NCBI GenBank assembly: GCA_024407875.1
Contig: JAKSVT010000003.1
Location: forward strand, 1-64,000
DNA length: 64,000 nt
Direction of reading: 5' to 3'
From: Alphaproteobacteria bacterium
Lineage (GTDB): Bacteria; Pseudomonadota; Alphaproteobacteria; CAAGCB01; CAG-977
Under the pieces are notes generated by a model. The model was given only the letters and a program-made list of their open reading frames with translations, did no database searches and had not been told where the DNA came from. The position numbers were made by a program, and so were the translations under genes. Of this stretch, positions 45,968 to 55,146 are shown piece by piece (positions within the stretch are counted from its first letter, which is position 1; each line of letters begins with the position of its first letter).

Positions 45968-47089
45968 ATGTCATTTTTATCAGATATATTCTCAAAAAAG
46001 AAAGAAGTTAATGAACAACCGATTACATTAACTAGAGAAGATTTAGAAAATAAATTGGTTGTTGATTATCAACAAGAATATGTTGCTGGATATCGTTCTT
46101 TTGTAAGATGTCAACGTAGAGATGCAAATGAAGAGGAAGCTAAGGAGTTAAAACAGGTTTTTGATTTAATTTCCTCTGTTCCAGAAGGTAAGAAGCTTAT
46201 TGATGAAGTTGCTAAAGCAGGTTTCCAATTTTCATTACAGGCATTTAGTGGAAATAATGATGGGTGTATGTATGGCCAAAGAAAATTGATTATGCTTTGC
46301 CCTGTAAATCATAATAGCATTGCAAGTCTTGCAACTACAGCTTTTCATGAAATGGTTCACGCTGTCCAAGATACAAGAACAAATCAATTACTAAGTAATT
46401 CTTCAAAATTAAATATAGCTGATCAATTTAAATTTCAAAGAGCTTGTGAAGCTGCCGCTTGGACAGAAGAAGCTAGATTTGCATATCAAATATCAAAGGA
46501 TCATCCTGAAGTATTGAAACATGTTTCTCAATTTCCTATGTATCAAGCATTTGATGAAGAAATGAAAAAATCAAATGATATGGATAAAGCAGGAAATGCA
46601 GCATTTAAAGCTTGGTATAATTATCCTCATTATCAACAAGCTTATGAAAAAGATCATATTGCAAATATCACTTTTGGTTTAAAAAATGCAGAGAACGCTT
46701 ATAATAGAAAGTGCTTAAGAGAATCAATTTCAAATGAACAAGTAATGGATAGTATTTTCTTAACAGATAGTTTGAAAAAAGCCGTTGAGCCTGAATATTT
46801 AACAAGTCCAGAAGCTTTATCAATCACTCCAGCAGGACTAGACAGAATTAAAAAAGCTGAAAGCAAATACACATCTATTTTCTTTTTTAAAGATAATGAT
46901 AAATCTTATATGAGTATGTATTCTACAGAAAATAAAAAGAGATTTGATGATGTTGAAAATGATCCGAGCGCTATGTTATGTGCAAGTCATAATTCTTTGC
47001 AATCAAAATTAAACGCTACTGCTTCTTCTAAACAAGAAACTAAAAAGAACTTAGTTCAAAAAGCTCTTATTAATAATATGGGAAGATAA
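45968..47089 (+). CDS. Putative HEXXH metallopeptidase-like protein (paralogue B)
   Basis: A 373-residue cytosolic-looking protein. HEMVH (127-131) is the zincin motif, in FHEMVHAVQD. CEAAAW (Glu161) occupies the place of the TEADAQ block of its paralogues, 30 residues after the motif end. Upstream, GCMYGQRKLIMLCP mirrors the strand before the active helix in paralogues A and C. It starts after the efflux-operon terminator with an AAGGTAGG SD and is 16 bases from paralogue C. It is the most diverged of the three. Function unknown. Confidence 0.65.
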   Translation: MSFLSDIFSKKKEVNEQPITLTREDLENKLVVDYQQEYVAGYRSFVRCQRRDANEEEAKELKQVFDLISSVPEGKKLIDEVAKAGFQFSLQAFSGNNDGCMYGQRKLIMLCPVNHNSIASLATTAFHEMVHAVQDTRTNQLLSNSSKLNIADQFKFQRACEAAAWTEEARFAYQISKDHPEVLKHVSQFPMYQAFDEEMKKSNDMDKAGNAAFKAWYNYPHYQQAYEKDHIANITFGLKNAENAYNRKCLRESISNEQVMDSIFLTDSLKKAVEPEYLTSPEALSITPAGLDRIKKAESKYTSIFFFKDNDKSYMSMYSTENKKRFDDVENDPSAMLCASHNSLQSKLNATASSKQETKKNLVQKALINNMGR

Positions 47090-47105
47090 GATTTAAAGGT
47101 GTATT

Positions 47106-48506
47106 ATGGGAGCTTTATCAGACGCTTATTTGGAAGCCTTAAAACCAAAAGAAGTTGCAAAATCTTGGGAAATTGAAGGCATCGAAGTAGTTTGTAAACA
47201 ATCAGATTATGAAATGATGGAAAAAATTGTTCAATCAATGAATTCCATTCCTACTGGGCGTGAAACATTAAATGAAATGAGAAAATATGAAACACCTCTA
47301 CATTTAATGGACGATATGGGTACATCTGCAGGATGTTATTATCCAGGACAAAATAAAATTGCTTTAAATAAATCAACAGGCGTTGATAAAATGCGTGGAT
47401 GCTTAGTACATGAAGCGCGCCATTTGTGGCAAGACCATGCTGGTCGTGGTGCTTATGAAAATCAAAATTTAGATTATGAAACCACACAAATGATTTATCG
47501 TGCAACAGAAGCTGATGCACAATCACAGTCATATAAAGCATGTAATGAATGGGCTGAATTGGGAGATGAAGGACCAAAGAAAGCTTTTGCTGATCGTTAT
47601 ACTCAAATTGCTAGTGGATGGGAAAAAGAAGGTATAGCTGGAGCATATAAAGGCTGGTATGATGATGAAAGAATTACAGCAGCCTATGAAAATGGATATG
47701 ATATAGAGCCTGCAATTTATGCTTTAACTCATAACCAATATCAAAAAGGCAATTTTGTACATGGAACTCCTTCACAAGTTAAAGCTTTTTGTGGTGGTGA
47801 TAAAGTTCCTAATTTTGAAGAGTTTGTATCATCTGATTACGCTAAACAAATTCATAAAATCACACAAGCTATATTAGGCGTTTATAATGTTGGTCAAGCT
47901 TCATTTGGTAATAATTGTGATGAAACTGTAGAAAAAATGCCTTTGCGTAAGTTGGAAGAAAATACAGCTGATCAAATGTATAGTGATAAATATATTACTC
48001 AAACACGTGAAAATATTGCTAAAAAATGTTCTTTTGCTCCTAGAGAAGATAAGCCTATTTATATGTCAATCTTAAGAACAATTAGTGCTGCAGAAAAAGT
48101 TGCTAATGCTGACAAAAAAGGCGAAAAGGATTTAGATGCAGAACAAGATATTCAAGATGAAAAACTATATTTGTTTATGGCTAAAAGAATAAAAATAGGA
48201 TTAAATCCTGATGGCCTTGATAAATTTGAATTGCCTGCTAGAGTTTTTGATAGACTTAAAACAGATTCAAAAAGTCTATATACATATGATATTAAATATG
48301 ATGTTAATGATGATGCTATTGATAGTATCAAAAAGGATATGAGCAAATTAAATTATAAAACAATAATAGAGCGTTCTAGTGAGGAACCTAAAGTTCAAAA
48401 TGCTCCAAAAGAATCTTTGTTGCAAAAATCTTTGAAAAATATTCCTGAAAGAAATGATATAAAAGATTGTGTTGCAAAATATATTTCTAAAAATAGAGAA
48501 AGATAG
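47106..48506 (+). CDS. Putative HEXXH metallopeptidase-like protein (paralogue C)
   Basis: A 466-residue protein with HEARH at 102-106 and RATEADAQ with Glu135, the same residue numbers as in paralogue A at 11699. GCYYPGQNKIALN precedes the motif. The C-terminal two thirds are charged, helical and without recognised domains. There is no signal peptide. It is probably co-transcribed with paralogue B and ends at a terminator at 48525. Activity unproven. Confidence 0.68.
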   Translation: MGALSDAYLEALKPKEVAKSWEIEGIEVVCKQSDYEMMEKIVQSMNSIPTGRETLNEMRKYETPLHLMDDMGTSAGCYYPGQNKIALNKSTGVDKMRGCLVHEARHLWQDHAGRGAYENQNLDYETTQMIYRATEADAQSQSYKACNEWAELGDEGPKKAFADRYTQIASGWEKEGIAGAYKGWYDDERITAAYENGYDIEPAIYALTHNQYQKGNFVHGTPSQVKAFCGGDKVPNFEEFVSSDYAKQIHKITQAILGVYNVGQASFGNNCDETVEKMPLRKLEENTADQMYSDKYITQTRENIAKKCSFAPREDKPIYMSILRTISAAEKVANADKKGEKDLDAEQDIQDEKLYLFMAKRIKIGLNPDGLDKFELPARVFDRLKTDSKSLYTYDIKYDVNDDAIDSIKKDMSKLNYKTIIERSSEEPKVQNAPKESLLQKSLKNIPERNDIKDCVAKYISKNRER

Positions 48507-48524
48507 ATTTTTAATGAACAAATT

Positions 48525-48551
48525 TTAAAGGAGCCTAAATGGCACCTTTAA
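48525..48551 (+). terminator. Intrinsic terminator after paralogue C
   Basis: Bases 48525-48535 pair with 48541-48551 with one A.A mismatch around a TAAAT loop, followed by an ATTTT run. Confidence 0.7.
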
Positions 48552-48580
48552 TTTTAAAATTTAAGGAAATGTGTAAAATA

Positions 48581-48745
48581 ACGCTTTGAAGCCTTATATT
48601 AAAGAGTGCTATAACAAACTTCAACTACTGGGACAAGCTCTTCATAGAAAGGCCATGAATTTATTTAAGCAATATTTGATGGAATCCCTTCTCAATTGTC
48701 TCATAGTGAAAAGAAATATAGAATTTCATCATTAGATAAATTTTT
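48581..48745 (+). pseudogene. Possible decayed gene remnant
   Basis: The stretch between the terminator and the minus-strand gene has protein-like character broken across frames. One frame reads KPYIKECYNKLQLLGQALHR; another, after a stop, reads AIFDGIPSQLSHSEKKYRI and then SSLDKFF to a stop at about 48750. A frameshift plus a stop would join them into one C-terminal fragment. I do not recognise the family. Confidence 0.3.
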
Positions 48746-49403
48746 TTGATTTTATTTGTGAAAAATAATATTCAATTGAAGCAAAAAAAATCAATATATA
48801 TCCTTCTAATTCAATAGCTTCTTCAATCATTCTTCGTACAGTGCTAATTTCTGAATATGTTCCCAAAATTGCCATTATAAAATTTTTATGCCCAATAGCT
48901 TGTGCAATAGGAATTATTAAAATTATAGCAGTCATCATAAGATTATAAGAAAAAGATTTAAAAAATTTTGAAAGACTACGTCTAAATTGTTTCGGATATT
49001 TGATAATATATCCAAAAACAAAGGAAGGAAAAATCCATCCAAATTTCCATCCTATTAAAGGAATTAAATCATCAAAATAAGCATCTAATTCACGTACAAT
49101 TGCAATTAAAGTAAATGATCCTAGTAGTATTGATAATTCAAAATTTTTTGGAAATTTATAGCCTAAAAAAAAGAATATTAATGTGGATAAAATTAAAAAT
49201 AAAATTTGTAAGTTTTCAATAATTTGATGTTCATCAAATAAATTTTGATGATAAAAATCACCCATTTTCCACATTATTAAAATGTTGAATATTAAAAAAA
49301 TAATATAAATAAATTGACGCAATAAACTTAAGCAGATTTCATTTTCTGTTTTTATAAAATATTTAATTTCGTTGAAAAAAGACGATATTATTAACTTTTT
49401 CAT
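48732..49403 (-). CDS. Polytopic membrane protein of unknown function
   Basis: A 223-residue protein with about six transmembrane helices (roughly 27-47, 63-83, 88-105, 118-135, 150-170 and 195-215), a conserved-looking IVRELDAYFDDL after helix 3 and an acidic EEAIELEGYILIFFASIEYY in the last helix. I cannot name the family with confidence. It stands alone, and its promoter region contains a C10/G10 tract that may switch its expression. The SD is weak. Confidence 0.65.
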   Translation of the reverse strand: MKKLIISSFFNEIKYFIKTENEICLSLLRQFIYIIFLIFNILIMWKMGDFYHQNLFDEHQIIENLQILFLILSTLIFFFLGYKFPKNFELSILLGSFTLIAIVRELDAYFDDLIPLIGWKFGWIFPSFVFGYIIKYPKQFRRSLSKFFKSFSYNLMMTAIILIIPIAQAIGHKNFIMAILGTYSEISTVRRMIEEAIELEGYILIFFASIEYYFSQIKSKKFI

Positions 49404-49535
49404 AAGTTGATACTTTCAAAAATAACATTAACAGAAATTGAATATGCTATAAAAGGCGATACTATAAAAGACGTAATAAAATACTAAGATTTAAATGTCT
49501 ATTCACAATCTTTATTATATAGAATATTTTAGAGT

Positions 49536-49565
49536 AAATTACCCCCCCCCCAGGCATATTGTCAA
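49536..49565 (-). promoter_or_regulatory. Probable phase-variable promoter with a G10 spacer tract
   Basis: On the minus strand TTGACA (49565-49560) and TAATTT (49541-49536) are separated by 18 bases, ten of which are an unbroken G run (C10 at 49542-49551 on the plus strand). Losing one G would give the optimal 17-base spacer. It would drive the membrane protein ending at 48732 with a leader of about 125 bases. The rest of the 342-base gap 49404-49745 is AT-rich apart from the hydG terminator. Confidence 0.7.
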
Positions 49566-49700
49566 GTTTTTTAGAAAATAGCTTTTTGAAAATTTTGATA
49601 AATTTAGACTTAATAATTAAATCTTTTGAATTTTTTTTTCAAATAGATAAGCACCTCTGTATAATTATTCACTAATATGACATCTTTGTTGTAATAAAAA

Positions 49701-49724
49701 AACGGCAGAATAAATTCTGCCGTT
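49701..49724 (-). terminator. Intrinsic terminator of hydG (bidirectional shape)
   Basis: AACGGCAGAA (49701-49710) and TTCTGCCGTT (49715-49724) form a perfect 10-bp stem with a TAAA loop. T runs flank it on both strands. It lies just behind the hydG stop. Confidence 0.92.
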
Positions 49725-49745
49725 TTTAAACTTTTTTTATTTAAA

Positions 49746-51155
49746 TTAGAATCTAAAATCACGTTCACCTTTTGCAATATGATCTAAATGATCAATACAA
49801 ACTTCTTTTACTTTAGGATTTGTAATGTTTTCTAATTCACGTTTGATTAATTCTAATCCTACAGCTTTTGTTTCAGGAGAAGCATAGTCTTCTAAATATT
49901 CTTTTAATGTCATTAATGCGTTTGGATGGCAACAATTTAAAATTTGCTTTGTTTTGCATAAAGACATAAATCTATCACCTGTTCTTCCTGCACGATAACA
50001 AGCAGTACAGAAACTTGGAATATAGTTCATATCCATCAACCATTTGATTACTTCATCAAGTGTTCTTGTATCAGCACGATCAAATTGAGCTGTTTCTGTT
50101 TCGCGAACAACATAACCACCAACAGATGTTGATGAAGCACCTGAAATTTGAGAAATACCCAAGTGCAATGCACGTTCACGCATTTGTTGTGATTCACGTG
50201 TTGAAATAATCATGCCTGTATATGGTGTTGAAATACGAATACAAGCAATAATTTTTGCAAAGATATCATCAGGTAAAGCATTCTTAAATGATTTTGGGTC
50301 GATATCATCAGCAGGACAAATACGAGGTACAGAAATTGTGTGAGGTCCAACACCATGAACTGCTTCTAAGTGCTCTGCATGCATCAATATACCTGCAAAT
50401 TCATAAGCGTAGTTTTCTAAGCCATATAATACGCCTAAACCTACATCATCAATTCCGCCTTCCATAGCACGATCCATTGCTTCTGTATGGTAAGCATAAT
50501 CATGTTTTGGACCAGCTGGATGCAATACTTCATAAGATTCTTTGTTGTAAGTTTCTTGGAATAAAATATATGTACCAATTCCTGCATCGTGTAATTTTTT
50601 ATAATTTTCAACTGTTGTGGCAGCAATGTTAACATTAACACGACGGATTGAACCATTTTTGTGCTTTATTGAATAAATTGTTTTGATACTTTCTAAAATA
50701 TATTCAATAGGGTTATTAACAGGATCTTCACCAGCTTCTAAAGCTAAACGTTTATGACCCATATCCTGTAAAGCAATAACTTCAGCTTTGATTTGTTCTT
50801 GCGTTAATTTTTTACGAGGAATGTGCTTGTTCTTAATGTGGTAAGGACAATATACACAACTATTAATGCAATAGTTTGACAAATACAAAGGAGCAAATAA
50901 AACTATACGATTTCCATAGAAATCTTTCTTTAATTGTTCTGCTAATTTAAAAATTTGTTCGTTTCTATCTTCTAATTCGCAGGCTAAAAGAACAGATGCT
51001 TCACGGTGTGTTAAACCATGCCATAATTTTGCTTTTGCAATAATTTCATCAATTAATTTAGCGTTTGTTTTATTATCTTGTGCGTATTTAAGAGTTTCTA
51101 AAATCTCTTCATGACTTATGAACTCTTCAGCTTTTAATGATTTTGGATTATACAT
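49746..51155 (-). CDS. hydG: [FeFe]-hydrogenase maturation radical SAM enzyme HydG
   Basis: A 469-residue HydG. The radical SAM cluster motif is CINSCVYC (CX3CX2C), and the C-terminal auxiliary-cluster motif is CTAC...CC (CX2CX22C) followed by HPNALMTLKEYL. This second motif separates HydG from the related thiamine enzyme ThiH. It cleaves tyrosine to make the CO and cyanide ligands of the H-cluster. It is preceded by a TM1266-like gene 25 bases upstream. hydE, hydF and the hydrogenase are not in the window. Confidence 0.95.
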   Translation of the reverse strand: MYNPKSLKAEEFISHEEILETLKYAQDNKTNAKLIDEIIAKAKLWHGLTHREASVLLACELEDRNEQIFKLAEQLKKDFYGNRIVLFAPLYLSNYCINSCVYCPYHIKNKHIPRKKLTQEQIKAEVIALQDMGHKRLALEAGEDPVNNPIEYILESIKTIYSIKHKNGSIRRVNVNIAATTVENYKKLHDAGIGTYILFQETYNKESYEVLHPAGPKHDYAYHTEAMDRAMEGGIDDVGLGVLYGLENYAYEFAGILMHAEHLEAVHGVGPHTISVPRICPADDIDPKSFKNALPDDIFAKIIACIRISTPYTGMIISTRESQQMRERALHLGISQISGASSTSVGGYVVRETETAQFDRADTRTLDEVIKWLMDMNYIPSFCTACYRAGRTGDRFMSLCKTKQILNCCHPNALMTLKEYLEDYASPETKAVGLELIKRELENITNPKVKEVCIDHLDHIAKGERDFRF

Positions 51156-51180
51156 TTTAAAATGCCTTTAAAGTAATGTA

Positions 51181-51426
51181 TTATATTTCAGCGTAAACTG
51201 TTTTTACTGTAATGCCATCTAATTGGCCAATCTTTCCTGATAAAGAAGAAATTTCATCATTTGTTGCATCTAATGCAACAGAAATCAAATTTACACCTTT
51301 TGCATGATTTGGAATTCCCATACGACCAATTATAATTGAGCCATATTCGTGCAATAATGCATTTAAATCCATTATTGATTTGCTGTTAGATACAGCAATA
51401 GCCATCATAGCTAATCTTTTTTCCAT
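51181..51426 (-). CDS. TM1266-type iron-only hydrogenase system regulator
   Basis: An 81-residue ferredoxin-like/ACT-fold protein with RLAMMAIAVSNSKSIMDLNALLHEYGSIIIGRMG, the pattern of the small TM1266 family that accompanies [FeFe]-hydrogenase maturation genes. It is assumed to be regulatory. A GAGGAG SD supports the start. It is co-transcribed with hydG; a short dyad at 51449 precedes it. Confidence 0.85.
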   Translation of the reverse strand: MEKRLAMMAIAVSNSKSIMDLNALLHEYGSIIIGRMGIPNHAKGVNLISVALDATNDEISSLSGKIGQLDGITVKTVYAEI

Positions 51427-51448
51427 ATTGTAAACTCCTCTTGTTCGC

Positions 51449-51462
51449 AGGGAAAATTCCCT
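51449..51462 (-). promoter_or_regulatory. Dyad in the hydG operon leader
   Basis: AGGGAA (51449-51454) and TTCCCT (51457-51462) form a two-fold symmetric element 23 bases upstream of the operon's first start codon. It is GC-rich against its surroundings. It could be an operator or a small leader hairpin. No regulator can be assigned. Confidence 0.4.
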
Positions 51463-51665
51463 TTGGCTTCAGATAATTTAACTTATACTACTAAAAAATT
51501 TAAAAGCAACTTTTATGTTAAAATATTAACGAATGCTTAGATTGTAATTTGGATTAAAAAGTTGTGATGGTATAGTGTTTTGAATATCGTCAAATTTAAA
51601 TTGATTTTTTCTAAATATGATGCAGAATAATTATAAATAGATTAACTATAAAATAGGAGGAAGCT

Positions 51666-52466
51666 TTGAAGATTTTTCCTTTGATATTATTTCTATTTTG
51701 CTGTTGTTTCTTTAATAAAAGCTATGCTTATTATGAAACCGTCTATCCTAGACCATTAGAAAATTTTTCAGGCTTGTCTGTGCAAGAAATTTTATCAAAA
51801 AGAAAAGCAGCAGTTCAATCATCAAAATACTTTGGTGAATTAGATTATTCTCCAAGCTACCAAGTGTTCCAGATAGAAGATCATTTGCCTTGGATTAGTG
51901 CTCATGAAATATCTTGTAATGGCCTCAGTAAATCAAGAGACATTAGCAAAGGACCTTCCCGTGAAAGCGTTGGTATTTTAAATCCTGAACTTCTTTATTA
52001 TGTTAATATTTCAACAATTCCTATTCGTGTAAATGATGCACCTTGTTCATCAGAAGATTATTTTATTCCTTACGATATTCAATTGGATAAGTTTGATAAG
52101 AAAATTACAGCACGAATCAACTATAGTGCTTTTTATAACAAAAATGGGGCAGGTTCCAGACTTATCTTAAGTGATTCAAATGCACGAGATTTTGGATATA
52201 ACTATGCTTATGCAGATTATAATCCAAATCTTCGTTTTTCTAGTAACTACAACATTTCAACAGGGCTAATTACAACAAGAGGTTTTTATCATCGAGGAGG
52301 TTCTTGTAGATTGCCATCAGGTTGTAATAATTATTCCCCATACAACAAAGCAATTGAGTTTTACGTACTAGAAACACCAGCAACTCTTCGTATAAAATTG
52401 TGGAAAAAAGCTCCAATAAGTATATCAGAGCCGGCTGATATCACATACATTATGGAATTTGAATAA
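51666..52466 (+). CDS. Secreted protein of unknown function
   Basis: A 266-residue protein with a TTG start, supported by AGGAG five bases upstream. The N-terminal signal peptide (about 1-21) ends in KSYA before YYE. The mature part is rich in Tyr, Ser and Asn, predicted mainly beta, with four cysteines, two of them in a tight GGSCRLPSGCNN. I recognise no family. It stands alone between hydG and hppA and ends at a shared terminator. Confidence 0.65.
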   Translation: MKIFPLILFLFCCCFFNKSYAYYETVYPRPLENFSGLSVQEILSKRKAAVQSSKYFGELDYSPSYQVFQIEDHLPWISAHEISCNGLSKSRDISKGPSRESVGILNPELLYYVNISTIPIRVNDAPCSSEDYFIPYDIQLDKFDKKITARINYSAFYNKNGAGSRLILSDSNARDFGYNYAYADYNPNLRFSSNYNISTGLITTRGFYHRGGSCRLPSGCNNYSPYNKAIEFYVLETPATLRIKLWKKAPISISEPADITYIMEFE

Positions 52467-52500
52467 AAAATGAGTTTTAACAAATTGTTTTAAGGTAAAA

Positions 52501-52530
52501 AATAAAGCGGAAGTTTTCTTCCGCTTTATT
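52501..52530. terminator. Bidirectional terminator between the secreted-protein gene and hppA
   Basis: Bases 52501-52513 and 52518-52530 form a perfect 13-bp stem, with GCGGAAG at its core, around a TTTT loop. A/T runs flank both sides. It serves the two convergent genes. Confidence 0.9.
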
Positions 52531-52537
52531 CTAAAAA

Positions 52538-54931
52538 TTATTTGTTATCTTCAATAACTGGGATACGCATTCCGTAGAATGATCGAACAATAAAGTATAA
52601 CCCAAATAAGAAGAATGCACCGCCAATGTACCAAGCCGTTTGTCCTGCTTCAACAGCAATTTCAACTGCTAATAAGCCAAACAATGTTGTAAACTTAATA
52701 ATTGGGTTTAATGCAACTGAGGATGTGTCTTTGAACGGGTCGCCAACTGTATCACCAACAACTGTTGCTGCATGTAAATCTGTATTCTTTTCATGCATAT
52801 CAACTTCAACTAACTTTTTAGCGTTATCCCAAGCACCACCAGCATTTGCCATGAATATTGCTTGATATAAGCCAAAGATAGCAATTGAAATTAAATAGCT
52901 AGCAAAGAAAGTCGGATCAAAGCAAGCATATGCTAAAGTGAAGCAGAATAAAGCTCCGAAGATGTTAATCATGCCATATTGAGCATATACTGTGCAGATG
53001 CGAACAACTTTTGTAGAATCTTCTGTTGAAGCTCTTGTTGCTGTGCTGTCTAAATGAATGTTGTCTTTAATGAATTGAACAGCACGGTATGCACCAGTTG
53101 TAACTGCTTGAATAGAAGCACCACAGAACCAGTAAATTAAAGCACCACCAGCCATAAATCCAATTAATACTCTAGGGTCTAATAAGCTTAATTGTAAGTT
53201 CAACATTAAAATGATTGAGAAAATCATTGTTGTTGCACCCATAACAGCTGTACCAATTAAAACAGGTTTTGCTGTAGCTTTAAATGTATTACCAGCTGAA
53301 TCATTTTCTTCAAGGAAATATTTGCCTTTTTCAAAATCTGGATCAAATCCAAAATCACGTTTGATTTCTTCTTTAATTCCTGGAATTTGTTCAATTTGTG
53401 ATAATTCAAATACTGATTGGGCGTTATCTGTAACAGGACCATAAGAGTCAACAGCAATTGTAACAGGTCCCATTGATAACATACCAAATGCAACTAAACC
53501 AAATGCAAAAATTGTAGGATAAATCATAAAGTGATCTAAGCCTTTTGCACTTGCAATATAAGCAATCAACATTAATAATGTTAATGTCATACCTTTCCAG
53601 AATGCACTGAAGTTACCAGCAACAATACCTGATAAAATTGATAATGAAGCACCACCTTCACGTCCAGCGTTAACAACTTCATGAACGTGTTTTGAATTTG
53701 ATGATGTGAATGCTTTTGTCAATTCAGGAATTAATGCTGCAGCTAATGTTCCACAGCTAATGATTGTTGCTAAACGTAACCATACACATCCCATTGAGCT
53801 TAATAATGCATAGCTAATACCAAATGTCATAGCTATAGCTAAAATTGAGCTTAACCATACTAATGTAGTTAAAGGTAATTCAAAATTGAATTTTTCTTTC
53901 ATAAAAGCATTAGCAATTTTGCCATTAATTAAATAAGCAAAAACAGATGTGATTACCATAACAATACGCATAGCGAAAATCCAAACTATTAAACGTGCTT
54001 GAATATCGCTTGAGCCTTCAATAGAAACAATTCCTGCATCATTTGCAATTTTACCAACTGCTAAAATAATGAATGTGATTAAAGCTACGCCTGTTACGCC
54101 GTATGTTTCAAAACCATCAGCTGTAGGTCCAACTGAGTCACCAGCATTATCACCGGTGCAATCTGCTGTAACACCAGGGTTTCTTGCATCATCTTCACCA
54201 ATCTTAAAGAAAATTTTCATTAAGTCAGCGCCAATATCAGCAATCTTTGTGAAAATACCACCACAAATACGTAAAACGCTAGCTCCTAAAGATTCACCAA
54301 TAGCAAATCCAATAAAGCATGAACCTGCATTTTCTGGAGATACAAACAATAAGATTGATAACATCATTACTAATTCAACGCAAATTAATACAACGCCGAT
54401 AGACATTCCTGAACGAAGAGGAATAGCTAATACAGGTGCAGGTTTGCCTTTTAATGATTCAAATGCTGTTCTGCAGTTTGCCCAGTTGTTAATCGTAATA
54501 CCAAATGCTGCAACACAAACGGATCCAGCAATGCCTAATAAAGACCATAAGAAAATTACAATAACACGTGAGAAAGCAAAACCACGTAAGTACCAGAAGT
54601 AATAAAATAAAGCTAAACCAATTAAAACTTCTAATTTTGCTAATAACTTAATTTGTTGAATTAAGTATGTGTTGCATGTGTTGTGAATTAATATTGAAGT
54701 GTTTTCCATTGAGGAATGTAACTTCATATTTTTGATTTTTTTGAATTCTAATAAGCCAAAAGCAATGCCTAAAATACAAACAACTAAACCAATTTCAAAA
54801 ATGCAGTTGCCTGTTAAAGAACCATTTGTCATTTGGATATTGAAGTTAGGTAAAATTAAATCAGCTTCACTAGCAAAAGCTTGAGAAGTTGTAGAAAATA
54901 AACCTAATAAAAATAAAGCTATAAAACGCAT
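52538..54931 (-). CDS. hppA: Membrane-bound ion-translocating pyrophosphatase HppA
   Basis: A 797-residue protein from ATG 54931 (AGGAC SD upstream; the frame is open to 55012 but that adds an unlikely N-terminus before the hydrophobic signal-like start). It has about 16 transmembrane helices and the catalytic loop DDARNPGVTADCTGDNAGDSVGPTADGFETYG. It couples PPi hydrolysis to H+ or Na+ export. The SVGPTADGFETYG form differs from the GDCAGMAADLFETY form of R. rubrum-type enzymes, so ion specificity is uncertain. A PPi-driven pump suits a fermentative anaerobe. Confidence 0.93.
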   Translation of the reverse strand: MRFIALFLLGLFSTTSQAFASEADLILPNFNIQMTNGSLTGNCIFEIGLVVCILGIAFGLLEFKKIKNMKLHSSMENTSILIHNTCNTYLIQQIKLLAKLEVLIGLALFYYFWYLRGFAFSRVIVIFLWSLLGIAGSVCVAAFGITINNWANCRTAFESLKGKPAPVLAIPLRSGMSIGVVLICVELVMMLSILLFVSPENAGSCFIGFAIGESLGASVLRICGGIFTKIADIGADLMKIFFKIGEDDARNPGVTADCTGDNAGDSVGPTADGFETYGVTGVALITFIILAVGKIANDAGIVSIEGSSDIQARLIVWIFAMRIVMVITSVFAYLINGKIANAFMKEKFNFELPLTTLVWLSSILAIAMTFGISYALLSSMGCVWLRLATIISCGTLAAALIPELTKAFTSSNSKHVHEVVNAGREGGASLSILSGIVAGNFSAFWKGMTLTLLMLIAYIASAKGLDHFMIYPTIFAFGLVAFGMLSMGPVTIAVDSYGPVTDNAQSVFELSQIEQIPGIKEEIKRDFGFDPDFEKGKYFLEENDSAGNTFKATAKPVLIGTAVMGATTMIFSIILMLNLQLSLLDPRVLIGFMAGGALIYWFCGASIQAVTTGAYRAVQFIKDNIHLDSTATRASTEDSTKVVRICTVYAQYGMINIFGALFCFTLAYACFDPTFFASYLISIAIFGLYQAIFMANAGGAWDNAKKLVEVDMHEKNTDLHAATVVGDTVGDPFKDTSSVALNPIIKFTTLFGLLAVEIAVEAGQTAWYIGGAFFLFGLYFIVRSFYGMRIPVIEDNK

Positions 54932-55146
54932 TATAAATGTCCTAACTATAATAAAATTTGACACCAATATCAAAATTTTTTGAATCTTAACAGATTTGTT
55001 TATAGTAGGCAAATCAATTTTTAACTTTAGGTGTAGATTCTATATTATATATAAATAATTTCTCTTTCTTTATTAATGTGACACAAAATGACGTACTTCT
55101 GTTTTATTTTATAAATAATGAAGGAATTTATGAAGTGGAAAAAAAT

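Noticed and set aside
54069-54602. Plus-strand open frame of 177 codons inside hppA
   Set aside because: Antisense shadow of a well-conserved gene; the composition follows the codon pattern of hppA. The same reasoning removes 30249-30776 inside fliF and other long antisense frames.
55078-55146. GTG start 23 codons upstream for the tandem AAA+ ATPase
   Set aside because: No SD precedes it, whereas GGAA precedes the ATG at 55147. It remains possible.
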